DNA of 64,000 bases. It comes from Haberlea rhodopensis. Its lineage: Eukaryota > Streptophyta > Magnoliopsida > Lamiales > Gesneriaceae. The stretch spans positions 2,976,001-3,040,000 of the forward strand of contig CAJQUN010000056.1 of the NCBI GenBank assembly GCA_907163345.1, given 5' to 3'. The notes below the pieces were generated by a model. It did no database searches. It saw only the letters and a list, made by a program, of their open reading frames with translations, and had not been told where the DNA came from. Made by a program: the position numbers and the translations under genes. Shown here piece by piece: positions 10,649 to 22,657 of the stretch (positions are counted from its first letter, which is position 1; each line of letters opens with the position of its first letter).

Positions 10649-12019
10649 TTAGTTATTTAACTTTCAGTTTGCATTTAGTTTTTTATCTCTCGAGTAGACT
10701 ATTTTACTATTTGAACATTTATCTTGCTAGGTACTCAGTTGGATCAATAAAACCCCTACAACATCGCAGCTTTCAAAAGCCAATCACCCTCAACCATCAT
10801 GCAAACGTATTGATCTGTGGAGTTTACTGTATCCCTTTTCATTCTTTTAAACATTGAGAACAATGTTTCATTTAAGTTTGGGGGAATGACTTGCATGTTT
10901 CTTATTTAATCTGCATGTTGTGTGCTGAAATTGACACTTGAATCGTCCAATTATGAGCTTAATTTTTTTTTTCATGAGTTCAAACTTGAGAAAATAATGA
11001 ATTATAGTAGTGACTATATTCCATGATGATATTGATCTCACTATGCATATGAACTTGAGTTTTGATGGTTATTAGACATGTAAGTGAATATCATTTGTTG
11101 AGTTAGCATGTCAAGAATGATGATATATTGAGCACATTTAGTCATAATCTTTGTGGCTTGCATGTTGAATAGTGATAATTGTTGTGAACTCGATGATTTA
11201 TCTTGAACATCTTAGTGTTATCCTAGAACCTATTTGAGGATACTTTGAGGCGAAATTTTATACCTAGTGTCCCACTCTAAGTTTTATTTAAAAAATGGTT
11301 TATGCATTGCATACAAGTAAACATCCATTCAACATTTGTTGGTAAACTCATTATACCCGCCTATATGAGCTTAAATTGAAATTTTATCCTTACCTTAAGG
11401 GAGTATAATGAATCTCATTTTATGCAAGTAAATTGTTATACTTTGATGAGCTTGTTGAAAAAAATTATGAATGAGAAAAAGAAAAGAAGGAAAGAAAGAG
11501 ACCTGGGAAAATATTATATAAATAAGACCCAAAGTGGTTAATGCTAGAAAAGAAAGAAGATAAGCTCAATATGTGCTAACACATGAATTTTATATGTTAT
11601 ACTCTATTATTTGTACTAATCCTATATTTTCTTTGTAACCGACACCAAAGTCCAAACATTACAAGCTTAAAAAGACATTTTGAACCAAGTCTAAGGAGTC
11701 ATTATATTAGTGGAGAAGTGTTTGAAAGGTAGACATATGAGGTGCTCGACGAAAATCTTGACTTTGATTTCATAAACAAAATTTGATCTAGGAGTTATGC
11801 ATGAAACTTGAGATTGACAATAGCACACACACGTTTCGATTTTGTGATGTGTTGCTTGGTTAAGGAGAAAACACGTCTTGTTTGATTTTTGGATGAATTC
11901 TTGTTTGTGTGTATGTGAGGTTTGTGAACTATACATTTGAGTTGCAAATTAATTGTTTTGAAGTATTGAGAACGAACTCTATATTTTGATTTTAATGCTT
12001 GCTCGAGGACGATCAAGTG

Positions 12020-12035
12020 ATAAATTTGGGGGAGT
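12020..12035 (+). promoter_or_regulatory. Polypurine tract of Athila element
   Basis: aaatttgggggagt immediately before the 3' LTR start TGATAAGTG, the normal plus-strand priming site. A second PPT-like run (aagtttgggggaat) lies at 10876-10889, as often seen in Athila 3' regions. Confidence 0.8.
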
Positions 12036-13256
12036 TGATAAGTGCCATTTTTGAGCTTATTTTTCTATGTTTTCTTGTTATATTTTATGATGTTTTTTGA
12101 ACGATATTACACTTTTTGTTTTTAATTTGTTTGTTTTAGGAATTTAGGTGAAAGTACGATAAAATGGAGAAAAAGAGCTAAAAACGGTTAAAACGAACTC
12201 AACCGAGCCACACGTTGAAGAAGGGACAAGAATCTCAAGTTTGGTTGAAAAGAATCTACCGATCGATCTTTACAAGAGCCAACGATTGATCGTTAATCTT
12301 CAAAGCTGAGGAAGAAATTGTAGAGTTTTACCGATCGGTTGGTAGAGCATCCACTGATCTGTCGGTAAATGACAAAGGTTGAAGAATAAAATTGTTGGAA
12401 TTACCGATCGATCAGTAAACATGTAGCGATCGATCGATAGACGATATAATTTTCAGATTTTGTTTCTTTTTGAAGAGTTTGAGTCCAACAAAGAAGCTTA
12501 TTCTCTCCCTTTATTAATCCAACATCATGGACGAAAATTATCAAACTTGAACCATATTTTTGACCTAGGAGCAGCCTCTATCCACCATCATTCATCCACC
12601 ATAATTCATCCTAGAAATTGGAACAATCCAACAAGGAGATCAAATAAGGCGATTGAGAAGGAAGCAAGAGAGGAATCTAGGATATACGATCGGAGGCGAC
12701 ACAGGGAGTTTTTCTTTGTCTTTAAACATCAATTTTCCTTATTATTATGAACTATATTTATTTATTAAGATTAGTGAATCCTTTTGTTTTGAACCTATGA
12801 CTTTATTATTGGTTATTGATATTGCTTGTTCAATAATGACACGTGAGTGGCTTATTGCATGTTATTATTAGGTTTTGTAGCTTGACCATTGTATATTACA
12901 TAAATTAGGCAAACTCAGCACCTTAGGGATATATGGATATTCAATCGAGGGTCCTAGGGTATTACATTGGTGAATCGATGTATTGTTAATCTTCTCAAGT
13001 GGAATTTATCGTTAACTTTGATTTGCTTGGTTGGATTAGTAGCTTAATTAATTAGTATTTTATTGAATTAATTATCGTATGTTAAATATAGTTTAAGGCT
13101 TCTAATTTGGTATTTACGGTTAGTCCATGTTGGTTCAACACTTTTACTTCTCGTAATCTATACTAAAACTTGACAACTGTGCACTTCCAGTATAAATCGT
13201 GTTACTTGAGTCAAAGCGTGCATCAATATAATTTATTGTTAAATAAAGCGAGATCA
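12036..13256 (+). repeat. Athila 3' LTR
   Basis: Begins TGATAAGTGCCATTTTTGAG and ends agatca. It is the counterpart of 7943-9136 and of the reverse solo LTR at 1077-2349. It contains gatcgatc-type words (ccgatcgatc at ~12400, gcgatcgatcgat at ~12426) and a segment at ~12480-12710 not shared with the 5' LTR. Confidence 0.82.
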
Positions 13257-13356
13257 AAAATCGCGGTGTCATACTTATTTTCTACTGCACTCCCTTACCG
13301 AGTATTAAAAATATAGGATCAAGCATATGGAGGTTGAATCAACTCCTCCAGTATAA

Positions 13357-13388
<32 letters not shown>

Positions 13389-14590
13389 CAAAATAAAAAA
13401 TAACATAAAATCTCTTATGTTAAATTAAAAGTGTTTAAAAACCCTTTCAAAAATCAAATACATTTGTCATATTTGTAGGAGTTGTTTTGCCTGATATTAA
13501 GATTGGTGGGGATAGCGAGAGTTAAATACACCTATATGCGAATTTACAATTTAGTATGGAGGTTGAATCAACTGCACTAGTTCACTTGTTATTTTCAAAT
13601 TTGTTTCGGTTGAGTTGACAACCTAAAATAATTTTCTTGATCAGAATTGATGCGTTGAGTAACTTAACTAAGTGTGGGATGAAAAAACTGCAATAGTTCA
13701 AATCTCTAGCCCTTTAGGTTGCAACAGTCGTCTCTATGTCCATCCCCTTGAAAACCCTTCAAAAGTTCTTTCAAAATAGGATAGACATGTCATTAACAAC
13801 TAGCCGCCTACAAATTTATATGCAATATGTAACTTGGCTCTAGGGCGCCGCTTAAACTATGGCAAAATAATTTTTTTCAAAATGTTTGTACACTTGTTCA
13901 AGTGACTCGAAAGACCAGTTTTGGTCAAGAAACGACTTTAGGTTGCTAACTTGACCGAAGCGAAATGATAAAAGAGCAAGCCGATGTAGCTGATTTTTCC
14001 CCTTCTCAACTGCCCCAACGATCTATCAAAATATCTAGCTCACTTTATTCACAACAAAAAAAAATTAAAAAATTAATTTGGCAAGTGCAATGTAGAATCT
14101 CTAACAATTCAAAAGGGCACAAAATTCTTTATATTAAATCAATTATTATTATTTTTTCTTTCAGAATCTTGTATTTAAAAAAAAAAAAAAAACAGGCACA
14201 ATTTTTCGAGGTTTTACACATAATATTTTAAAACATAGGATCTTAAAAAATTATTGATTTTATATATGATTTTTTATGTTTTTTTAAGTTTGAGTGTCAT
14301 ATAATTTGTCCCCATTTAATTTGAATACTAATTCTATTCATCCAACATGTTTATTTAAAATTTAAATAAACATATGGGACATAAGTATCATTCTTTTGAA
14401 ACTTATACCTAGTCAGCATATGACTCATTGTCCACATAGTGAACTTGTGGTTATAAGAAATTCGTACCTGGCGAGATCCAATGACCCCATTTATTTTGGG
14501 GCCATTAATCTGAATTAGGGCATTGGTTGACTCTTCAGTGATTTGGAAATCCAGACATAAATGATTCTTTAAATCATATATCATCACTCG
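13257..14590. other. Unassigned non-coding DNA
   Basis: The first ~35 bp may be the end of the Tat LTR. A (TA)n microsatellite lies at 13361-13388. The words tatggaggttgaatcaact at ~13327 and ~13556 form a short direct repeat around it. A homopolymer A run lies at ~14178-14193. The stretch 14360-14590 (around gaccccatttattttgggg) looks like LTR-type DNA but I cannot name its family. No gene or RNA is recognised. Confidence 0.6.
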
Positions 14591-15908
14591 TGTAAGGCCC
14601 AAGATTTGATTACTGGTAATTAAATGTAATTTGGGAATTTATTAATAATTAATTGTAATTAATTAATTAGAAGTGAAATTGACAATATGAAATCTCAATT
14701 AATCGGAACATGATATTTTTGACTTGGTCAAATAAACTCCGATAATAGTTTAAAATATTTCATTAAAATGAAGAATTAAATCTTTTGTGATAATAGTGGA
14801 CATAAATCCCAAGTGTCGACTGTAAATTTAATGTATCGGTACATTGGTGACACTTCGACATACATAACTACCCGGGATTAGCTATATTAGAGTGTTCAAG
14901 GCATTTTTCACACACTAAAAGTGTGTAAATTCATGCACAATCAGCCGATCCCTTTCTCTCCCTACTTTCCACTCGCGCACATTTTGACCTCCGACCACAA
15001 AACTGTTGCGCTCGCCGCCGACCGGCCGCTACCCGGCGAACCCGACCTACCGCCATGCTCTCCACTCAACGGCACATGTTTCCATATCAGGCAATCGTCG
15101 TGCACCGCCGCTAAATCTTCAGATTTTGCCCTGATAGGTACGAAATGCGTGCACTAGGGTTCATGTCGTTTTGATTCGATTTCTTCCTTTAACCTTAGCT
15201 CGATTCAAATTCAGTTGTGCGAACTCTCAATCTCGCCTAGACCGACGTTTCCCCTCCAGTCACTGCCCCTCTCGCCGTCGTGGGTCGCCGGAAACAGCCA
15301 TGCATGTCCGCGGTTACTGTTCACAATTTGAGGCAGAGTGAGTTCGATACTTTTCCAGTTTTTAATTCGAATTTTTACCCTTCATTTGATATTTGATTGT
15401 TGAATGAATAATGATATGAGTTTGGTATGAATTTATCATGGTTTTGGATAATTCTTGTTTTTGAAATCATGCTGCTTGATGGTTTAAAATATCTGATGTT
15501 GTATTGGTGCGAACATCTTGATGTTTTGTGGAAGGAAAGGCTCAATGTTGAAAATGGTTGTCTTTTGGCTCCAATTCTTGCATTGCATGTTGAATTGGTA
15601 AAGGCTGGCTGCCTTTTGTTTGCTTTGTAATTTTGATGACACTTTTATTTCACGAAAACAATAAATTTTGGTTGAAAATCCCGTTGATTGGGTTTTGAGA
15701 GAATTGCATGTATTTCCGTGACATTTTTTAGTATGGTTCAATATTTTGAGTTATATGGTTGTTCTGAGATTATATTCGATTCAATTGAAGGTGTTTCTTT
15801 GCTATACCGTCATGTCGATATATTGCCACTATGTAGTAATGGAAATTGAACATAAAACTTACCTAAAGAAACATCTTAGTGATATGTTAAGAATATGATC
15901 AGTCTTTT
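14591..15908 (+). repeat. Chromovirus-like 5' LTR, left part
   Basis: Begins TGTAAGGCCCAAGATTTG, the TGTAAGG/TGTAAYGCCC type of start seen in the other Tekay-like LTRs here. It contains a TATA-like word (gctatattag at ~14882) followed by a C/G-rich, 5'-UTR-like segment (14935-15150). It is interrupted at 15909 by the Tekay-type element and resumes at 24572. The small frames here have no recognisable domain. Confidence 0.65.
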
Positions 15909-17883
15909 TGTAAGGCCTCTCTACCTTAACAGTGAATTCAAGATATAAATAGGACTAAATATGTATTAGAGACATCTTAGGGTTCTGGTTGTTATGTGAG
16001 CTCAATAAAATTACAGGCCAAAATAAAACTTCAACAGTTAGTTAATTACATTCCCAATCATGAATGTTAAAGCGATAGCATTGTACTACTTCTAGAGTAT
16101 AGACTATCCAAAAATTTCCTGTATTCTATCTTCTTTTATGCCTCCATCAGCTCACAGTTCAACCCGACCCTTAGCCCCCTTGGTCCAAAAGCGTACCTAC
16201 AGGAACAACTCACCATGAGCATATATATATCACCACTTAACACAATTCAACTTAATAAAATAATTAAGCGTATGAGACGATTAATAGATATGCTCCTCGA
16301 TTACCACATTAGCACATTTCATTGTCGTTCCTGTTCACAAACTTATGCACAAAATCATTAGTTCACGATATAATGATCGATAACGCGTTTCCAATTATAA
16401 CCACAATATTTCACATTAACCACTAGAATTGTGACTGTTCCGGTCCCAATACAACAGCGGAATTTTAGGACCCCTCGCTTCGACATATAGCGGCATCATA
16501 TGATATCCCTCGCTTCGACAATGACTGCGGCATGTTACTTCGCTTAGACATGACAGCGGCAAATATCATACTACCATCACTTCATATGACAGCGGCAAGT
16601 ACCTCCCTCGCTCGGAGATAAAGGCTACCGGAACATTCATCAATTCTACCACAATAATCAAACACAATTGATTCCAATATCATGATATAACACTATCATT
16701 TCACATATTCCATCACATATAAGGACACACTATTCACAATATACATCATCAAAGTTGTAACACGTTTTACCATCCGATGCTCGTACGTCTCACTACGTAC
16801 CTTAATTTCAAAAGTGGAGAAGTTGAAGAACTTTATCTCCTCGATGTTGTTAGCACCTGGGATGGTTCTACATAATGATACAAATCAATATTAGAAGCCA
16901 ATATACGAATCATTACCAAAAGTTTCACAAAACATAACAATTTTGCATTCTGGCCAGCGGCGATCGATCGCTATTTCTGAAGCGATCGATCGCGAGCCTC
17001 ACTGAACGATCGCTTCAGAATAGCGATCGATCGCCACACGCTACTGGTTTGAGGCGATCGGTCGCCAAAACCAGCGATCGATCGCTCCTCGTTTGAAAAT
17101 GCTACTGGTGACATGCGATCGATCGCCTACTTCGGGGCGATCGATCGCCGAGCCCAGAAACCTGAAAAATCACCTATTTGTTGCCCAAACTCGAACCAAC
17201 ACAAAGCCAACTCAAACTCACAACATCCAACTACCAAAATCTCAACTTTAACACCTCAAAACACCACCTCCAACCACATACAACATTATACAATAAAAAT
17301 CCACCCTTAAACCCCAAAAATATGACACAAGAATGACCAATAACCAACAAAACTTTACTACATTGATAGCTTACCCCTTGAGCTTCAAGATTTTTGCAAG
17401 GAATCACAATAAAGGGCTCTTTCTCAAAGTTTTCTCCTTCTCCTCTTGCCAAGAAACGAAAAATGGGGTTTTGGATAGGGTGAGGGATGGTTATGACATA
17501 AGGAAGCAAATATGTGGTTGGAATTAAAAGGAGATAAGTGGAGTTCTTTTAAATATATTAAACCAATGCAAGTTGTTAGCATGGTATGAAAAATCTTGGC
17601 TAACATAACATTTTAGAACCCCTCTTTAAATATGCAATAAGACTCACATATAAATCATGCTCTACACAATTAATTATAAAAATCCACTCCAACAATTTAT
17701 ACTAGGAATCCAATATTCCAACATGTAACGGATGCATCCGAAAAGTTCTACCGGGTCAAACCCACGTGACTAAATATTTTCAAATGATAATCAATACCAA
17801 CACATAGTTCAATTATCCACATAATTAAACATATGAACATAATTAATGCCTTAATTGCAATTAATCATTTCGGGGACATCACA
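15909..17883 (-). repeat. Tekay 3' LTR (left copy)
   Basis: 1975 bp. On the plus strand it runs TGTAAGGCC to CATCACA; on its own strand it starts TGTGATGTCCCC. It holds, in plus coordinates, an AGCG/CGCT hairpin array (16460-16625), a GTACGT-type donor module (~16790) and a GCGATCGATCGC palindrome array (16970-17150). A TATA-like word (aaatatatta, 17551-17560) faces the minus strand. Confidence 0.93.
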
Positions 17884-17900
17884 TTACTCCCCTACTTATA
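17884..17900 (-). promoter_or_regulatory. Polypurine tract of Tekay element
   Basis: ttactcccctacttat on the plus strand, i.e. a purine-rich ataagtaggggagtaa just upstream of the 3' LTR on the element's strand. Confidence 0.8.
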
Positions 17901-17953
17901 AGATTTCGACTTCGAAATCGCATGCACTTACCCCAAAAGAAACTAAACATAAA

Positions 17954-20900
17954 TCACATACCAGAGAATAGTTCTGGGTAGTGCTGCACCATATGCCGTT
18001 CCGTCTCCCATGTGGCCTCTTCGACACCCCGACGATCCCACTGAACCTTGACCATCGGTATAACCTTGCTTCGAAGTCTGCGATCCTCTCGATCCAGAAT
18101 TCTGACTGGCCGTTCAACATAGGATGCATCTGAACTCAACTGAACCTCTGAAGGCTGCAAAACGTGAGACGGGTCGGCTCATACTTCCTCAACATAGAAA
18201 CATGGAAGACATCATGTATACCAGACAATGACGGCGGTAGGGCCAGACGGTAAGCCAAAGTGCCTATGCGCTGCAATACCTCATATGGCCCAACATACCT
18301 CGGAGACAACTTCCCGCGCATACCAAAACGAACTACACCTCTGAAAGGTGAGATTTTCAGAAAGACTCTGTCTCCCACTTGGAATTCTAATGGTCGTCGC
18401 CGTTTATTAGCATATGCCGCTTGCCTATCTTGAGCCGCTTTCATTTTCTGACGGATCACTTTGATTTTCTCTTCCATTTCTCGAATCAATTCCGGTCCTC
18501 CGACCGTCTTACTAGTCAAATCTTCCCAATACAACGGTGACCTACAACGTCGACCGTAAAGGGCCTCGAATGGAGCCATCTGAATGCTCGCCTGATAACT
18601 GTTGTTGTAAGAGAACTCTACAAGTGGCACTGAATCTTGCCACGGAGTATCGAACTCCAAAACACATGCCCTCAATATGTCCTCAAGCGTCTGTATGGTA
18701 CGCTCTGTCTGACCATCTGTCTGAGGGTGATAAGCCGTACTCAGTCTCACCTCTGTACCCAAAGCTGATTGAAGACCCTCCCAAAAGTACGATGTGAACC
18801 GCGGGTCTCTATCAGACACATTCGAGACTGGGATGCCGTGCAATCTCACTACGCCTCGTACATACAACTGGGCCATCTTCAAGTATGTGAAAGACATACA
18901 ATAAGGGATGAAGTGAGCCACCTTCGTCAATCGATCCACAATCACCCAGATCGCATCGAATCCCGAGGCAGTCCTTGGCAAGTGGGTCACGAAATCCATA
19001 GAGATGTGCTCCCACTTCCACTCTGGTATCTCTAAACTCCTCAACTCGCCACCGGGCCTCTGCCTCTCTGCCTTCACTTGTTGGCAAATCAGGCACTTCT
19101 TGACGAATGTGATAACATCTCTTTTCATCCGCCTCCACCAAAATTGGTCACACAAGTCTTGGTACATCTTTCTCCCGCCTGGGTGTATACTAAATCTGCT
19201 GCTATGAGCACGATGCAAGATTCCTTGACGCAACTCTAGTGCCCTTGGCACTACCCAACGGTTACCAAGCCTCAATGAACCATCTTCTGCTACTCTGAAC
19301 TTCGATAACTGACCCAGACGTAAATATGATAACCATCTCTGCACCTCAACGTCTGTCACCTGAGCTTTCCTGATAAGTTCAAAGATGTCCGGTTCTGCCA
19401 ATAGGGTCGATACATGTACCGGCGATGCATCTAAATCAAAGTCATATCCCAGATGACAACAAGAGGTCATCAAGGCCGATAACTTAATAACATCCTCTGC
19501 TGTATACTTCACCTTCCTACTCAAGGCGTCAGCTGTCAGGTTCGCCTTCCCTGGATGGTACTCTATCTCGCAATCATAGTCCTTGAGCAAGTCCATCCAC
19601 CTCCTTTGCCTCATATTCAGTTCCGCTTGGGTAAATAGGAACTTCAAGCTCTTATGGTCCGTGTAAATGGTAAAAGAAGTACCATAGAGATAATGCCGCC
19701 AAATTTTCAAAGCGAAAATAATGGCCGCCAGTTCCAAATCATGAACCGGGTACCTGGCCTCATGAGGCTTCAACTACCTCGATGCATAAGCCACCACATG
19801 CTTATCCTGCATCAGTACACAGCCCAATCCTTGCAGCGATGCATCCGTGTACAAAGCAAACATCTCGTTCTCCGAAGGGATCACCAGAACAGGTGTTGTA
19901 GTCAACCGGTGCTTCAACTCCTGGAAGCTCTGCTCACATGCCTCAGACCATGAAAACGGAACACCTTTCTGAGTCAACTGCGTCAACGGCTTAGCGATCT
20001 TAGAGAATCCCTCGACGAAACGTCGGTAATAACCCGCTAAACCGAGGAAGCTACGGATCTCGGGCACAGATGTAGGCGCAGACCAATCCATCACTGCTTC
20101 CACTTTCTTGGGATCCACAGATATCCCATCACTAGAGATCACATGCCCAAAAAATACCACGCTGCTCAACCAAAATTCACACTTGCTCAGCTTCGCATAC
20201 AACTGATTGTCCCTCAGAATCTGGAGCACTGTCCTCAAATGATTCCTGTGTTCTTCCTCGCTCCGCGAATAGATAAGTATATCGTCAATAAATACGATGA
20301 CGAATTGATCCAAATAGGGTTGGAACACTCGGTTCATCAAGCTCATAAACACAGCCGGGGCGTTTGTCACTCCAAACGGCATAACCAAAAACTCATAATG
20401 ACCATAACGGGTCCGGAATGCTGTCTTCTGCACATCATCCTCTCTAACTCGGATCTGATGGTACCCCGATCTCAAATCAATCTTACTGTACAACCTCGTG
20501 CCCTACAACTGATCAAACAAGTCATCGATCCGCGGAAGAGGGTATTTATTCTTCACTGTGGCCTTATTCAATTGCCGGTAGTCGATGCACAATCGCATCC
20601 ACCCATCTTTCTTTTTCACAAATACTACAGGCGTACCCCAAGGTGATACGCTGGGGCGTATGTAACCCTTATCAAGGAGTTCCTGTAGTTGCTCTTTCAA
20701 CTCCCTCAACTCTGTCGGTGCCATCCGGTAAGGGGCACGAGAAATAGCGGATGTCCCCGGTAACAATTCGATCCCGAACTCGACTTCCCTAACCGGCGGA
20801 AATCCGGGAATCTCCTCCGGAAATACATCGGCAAACTCGGCAACTACGGGGACATCTTCGACCCTTAACTCTTCTTTCTTTCCAGCAATGTCAATGGCAT

Positions 20901-21380
20901 AAATAAGATAACCCTCATGCCCACGTTCCAATAACTGAGTCATCTTTAAGGCCGATATTAATGGGATTCTTGAGCGGGAACCATCCCCATAAAAAGTCCA
21001 CTGAATCCCCAAATTAGATCTGAACCGCACTATTCTCTGTCTGCAGTCCACCACTGCCTGATACCTGTTCAGCACATCAATCCCCACGATGCAGTCAAAA
21101 TCTGACATCTCCAAAACAATCAAATCTGACTTCAACTCGTTGCCCTCAAAATAAATGAGGCCATCATCAATGAACCGATCTGCAATCACACTCTTTCCAG
21201 CGGGTGTCGAAACCACTAGAGGCGTGGGTGACGGAGTCGTGCATATACGGTGCCTCTCCACAAAACTCGTCGACACAAAGGAGTGTGACACACCTGTATC
21301 TATCAAAATATAAGCAGGGTGCGTAAATAAATGACACGTACCCGCTACCACTTCCTCTGGAGCTGCTGTAGCCTGCTCCC
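17954..21380 (-). pseudogene. pol: Tekay pol (protease-RT-RNase H-integrase-chromodomain), disrupted
   Basis: Domains in order: protease (LIDTGVSHSF, ~21300), reverse transcriptase (YPLPRIDDLF, DLRSGYHQIR, catalytic FIDDILIYS ~20270), RNase H (LYTDASLQGLGCVLMQ), integrase zinc-binding region (IHPGGRKMY through CLICQQ, ~19160-19080), integrase core (MDFVTHLP, SDRDPRFTS, TDGQTERTIQTLED), GDRVFLKISP-type C-terminal region, and a chromodomain-like tail (PVRILDREDRRLRSK, VEEATWETE). Four lesions: an extra base within 21378-21380, TAG at 20503-20505 and TAG at 19774-19776 (both in place of CAG Gln), and one base missing near 18172-18176. Length and order match the family. Transcripts could exist but full Pol cannot be made. 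Confidence 0.93.
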
Positions 21381-22459
21381 TTGGTTAGGGCGTACACTTG
21401 CCCTTGAGGTGGCCCCAACGGCTGTCCTCCCAATGGCCTCGGTGCAAATGGTGGTCTCTGCTGCGCTGGCCTGTCTGAAGGTCTCCCCATAGTGTTCTGT
21501 GGCCCTCCCCGGTTAGGACAATTTCGGGCCAAGTGACCATGTTTACCACATTCATAACAAGCGGAGCATCCTTTCACTGAATGGGGTCCTCCGCACAGAA
21601 AACACTTAACTTTTTTGAAACTGCTAGCCTGAGACTGTCCCCTATGAGGCGGAGCATTACTTCCACGACCACCCCTTCCACGAGCATCTGACCATCTACC
21701 ACTGAATCTGGAAGATGATGAGTTCCCCCTTGGCTTAAAATGATCGCCCCTTGGTTTCAAGTTTTCAGGGGTCGGCCTCTGTGATGGTGCTGGAGGCGGT
21801 GCCACAGTCGGATATGCACCCACTCCTAATTCTGCCAGTTCAGCTCGTGCCAGGGCGTCATCAAAACAAGTAGGGCCATAAGTGATCACCCTATCATACA
21901 ACTCCGGCCTCAAGCCTTTCATGAAGTTCCTCATCTTTGCTTGGGTGCTAGTGGCGATATGAGGCACATATCTGAGTAAGGAACAGTACTGGAGAGCATA
22001 GTCTGACACCGGCATAGTACCTTGCTTTAAGCTAGTAAATTCATCCTCTTTAGCCTGCCGTGCCGCCGCTGAGAAGTATCGGGTCAGAAATCGAGTTCTA
22101 AACAGCTTCCAATTTATTTCCTGACCCTGAGCCTCCTGTTCAATCACTGTGGTCTTCCACCACATTAGCGCCTTTTTGGCCAATTGGAATGCTGCTAGCC
22201 GTATCCAAGCTGTCTTTGCACACGGGGCAGCTACAAATATCTGCTCTAACCTCTCTAGACATTCCTCTGCCTTCACCCCTGTTTCAGTCCCTTCAAAAGT
22301 CGTGGGTCGATATGCTAGAAATTGAGTTAAACTCAGTTCTCCCGGCAATAACTGCTGTTCCGACGGCTCTTCGCCCAAGGCTGGCGGCGGTAGGGGATTT
22401 GTGTGCCTAGCACTAGCATTTACACTTACTGCATCACCAACATCTACATTTGCTGCCAT
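21381..22459 (-). CDS. gag: Tekay gag (capsid-nucleocapsid)
   Basis: Open gag frame starting MAANVDVGDAVSVNASA at 22459, preceded by an acceptor-like TTGCAG. The capsid part contains FLAYRPTTFEGTE, ALMWWKTTV and FRTRFLTRYFSAAARQAKEDEF. The nucleocapsid end has a degenerate knuckle (CFLCGGPHSVKGC) and a full CCHC knuckle (CYECGKHGHLARNC). A basic Arg/Gly-rich linker precedes the knuckles. It forms the virus-like particle and binds RNA. The frame is intact up to an extra base at 21378-21380, where it leaves the pol frame, so Gag alone could be produced. Closely similar to the gag at 48813-49751. Confidence 0.92.
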
Positions 22460-22460
22460 A

Positions 22461-22461
22461 C
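22461..22461 (-). other. Putative 3' splice site before gag
   Basis: On the minus strand, gttaatccttgtgttgcag ends at 22461, two bases before the gag ATG (22459). Together with AAG|GTACGT at 23540 in the 5' LTR it would define a 1080-nt leader intron. The equivalent pair occurs in element B and in both non-autonomous copies. Confidence 0.45.
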
Positions 22462-22637
22462 TGCAACACAAGGATTAACAACAATATCCAAAAACAATTC
22501 ACATAATACATCGTTAGAAAACCATAACATGTTAGCATAATAGTTACATACTTCATATGCGCACAACATGTTTAAAAGTAAACGCCTAGCCAACTTATTG
22601 CTAAGGCTACCCTTCACTCGTTCCAGGGTTCTCTAAC

Positions 22638-22654
22638 CACTTCTATGATACCAC
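22638..22654 (-). promoter_or_regulatory. Primer-binding site, tRNA-Met(i) type
   Basis: Minus-strand TGGTATCATAGAAGTGG three bases after the 5' LTR. It matches the TGGTATCAGAGC-type site of its relatives with one change in the core. Confidence 0.85.
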
Positions 22655-22657
22655 TAA

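Larger units (their letters stand above)
7943..13256 (+). mobile_element. Athila-type LTR retrotransposon, deleted (no pol)
   Basis: 5.3-kb element with two diverged LTRs (7943-9136, 12036-13256), a decayed tRNA-Asp-type primer site, a gag remnant, a long non-coding 3' region and a polypurine tract. No protease, reverse transcriptase or integrase can be read. The 3' region has typical Athila words (tttaagtttgggggaatga at 10872, and ctcgaggacgatcaagtgat before the final PPT). It sits inside the Tat LTR. I could not find a convincing 5-bp TSD (gacat on the left, aaaat on the right), so one end may have rearranged. Confidence 0.8.

Noticed and set aside
14921..15157. Small GC-rich frame as a host exon
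   Set aside because: Lies within an LTR after a TATA-like box, with no domain and no continuation; more likely leader sequence.
21167..21380. C-terminal extension of Tekay gag beyond the pol overlap
   Set aside because: The frame here is the out-of-frame reading of protease DNA after an extra base at 21378-21380. Element B reads through in the protease frame at the same place, so the extension is an artefact.
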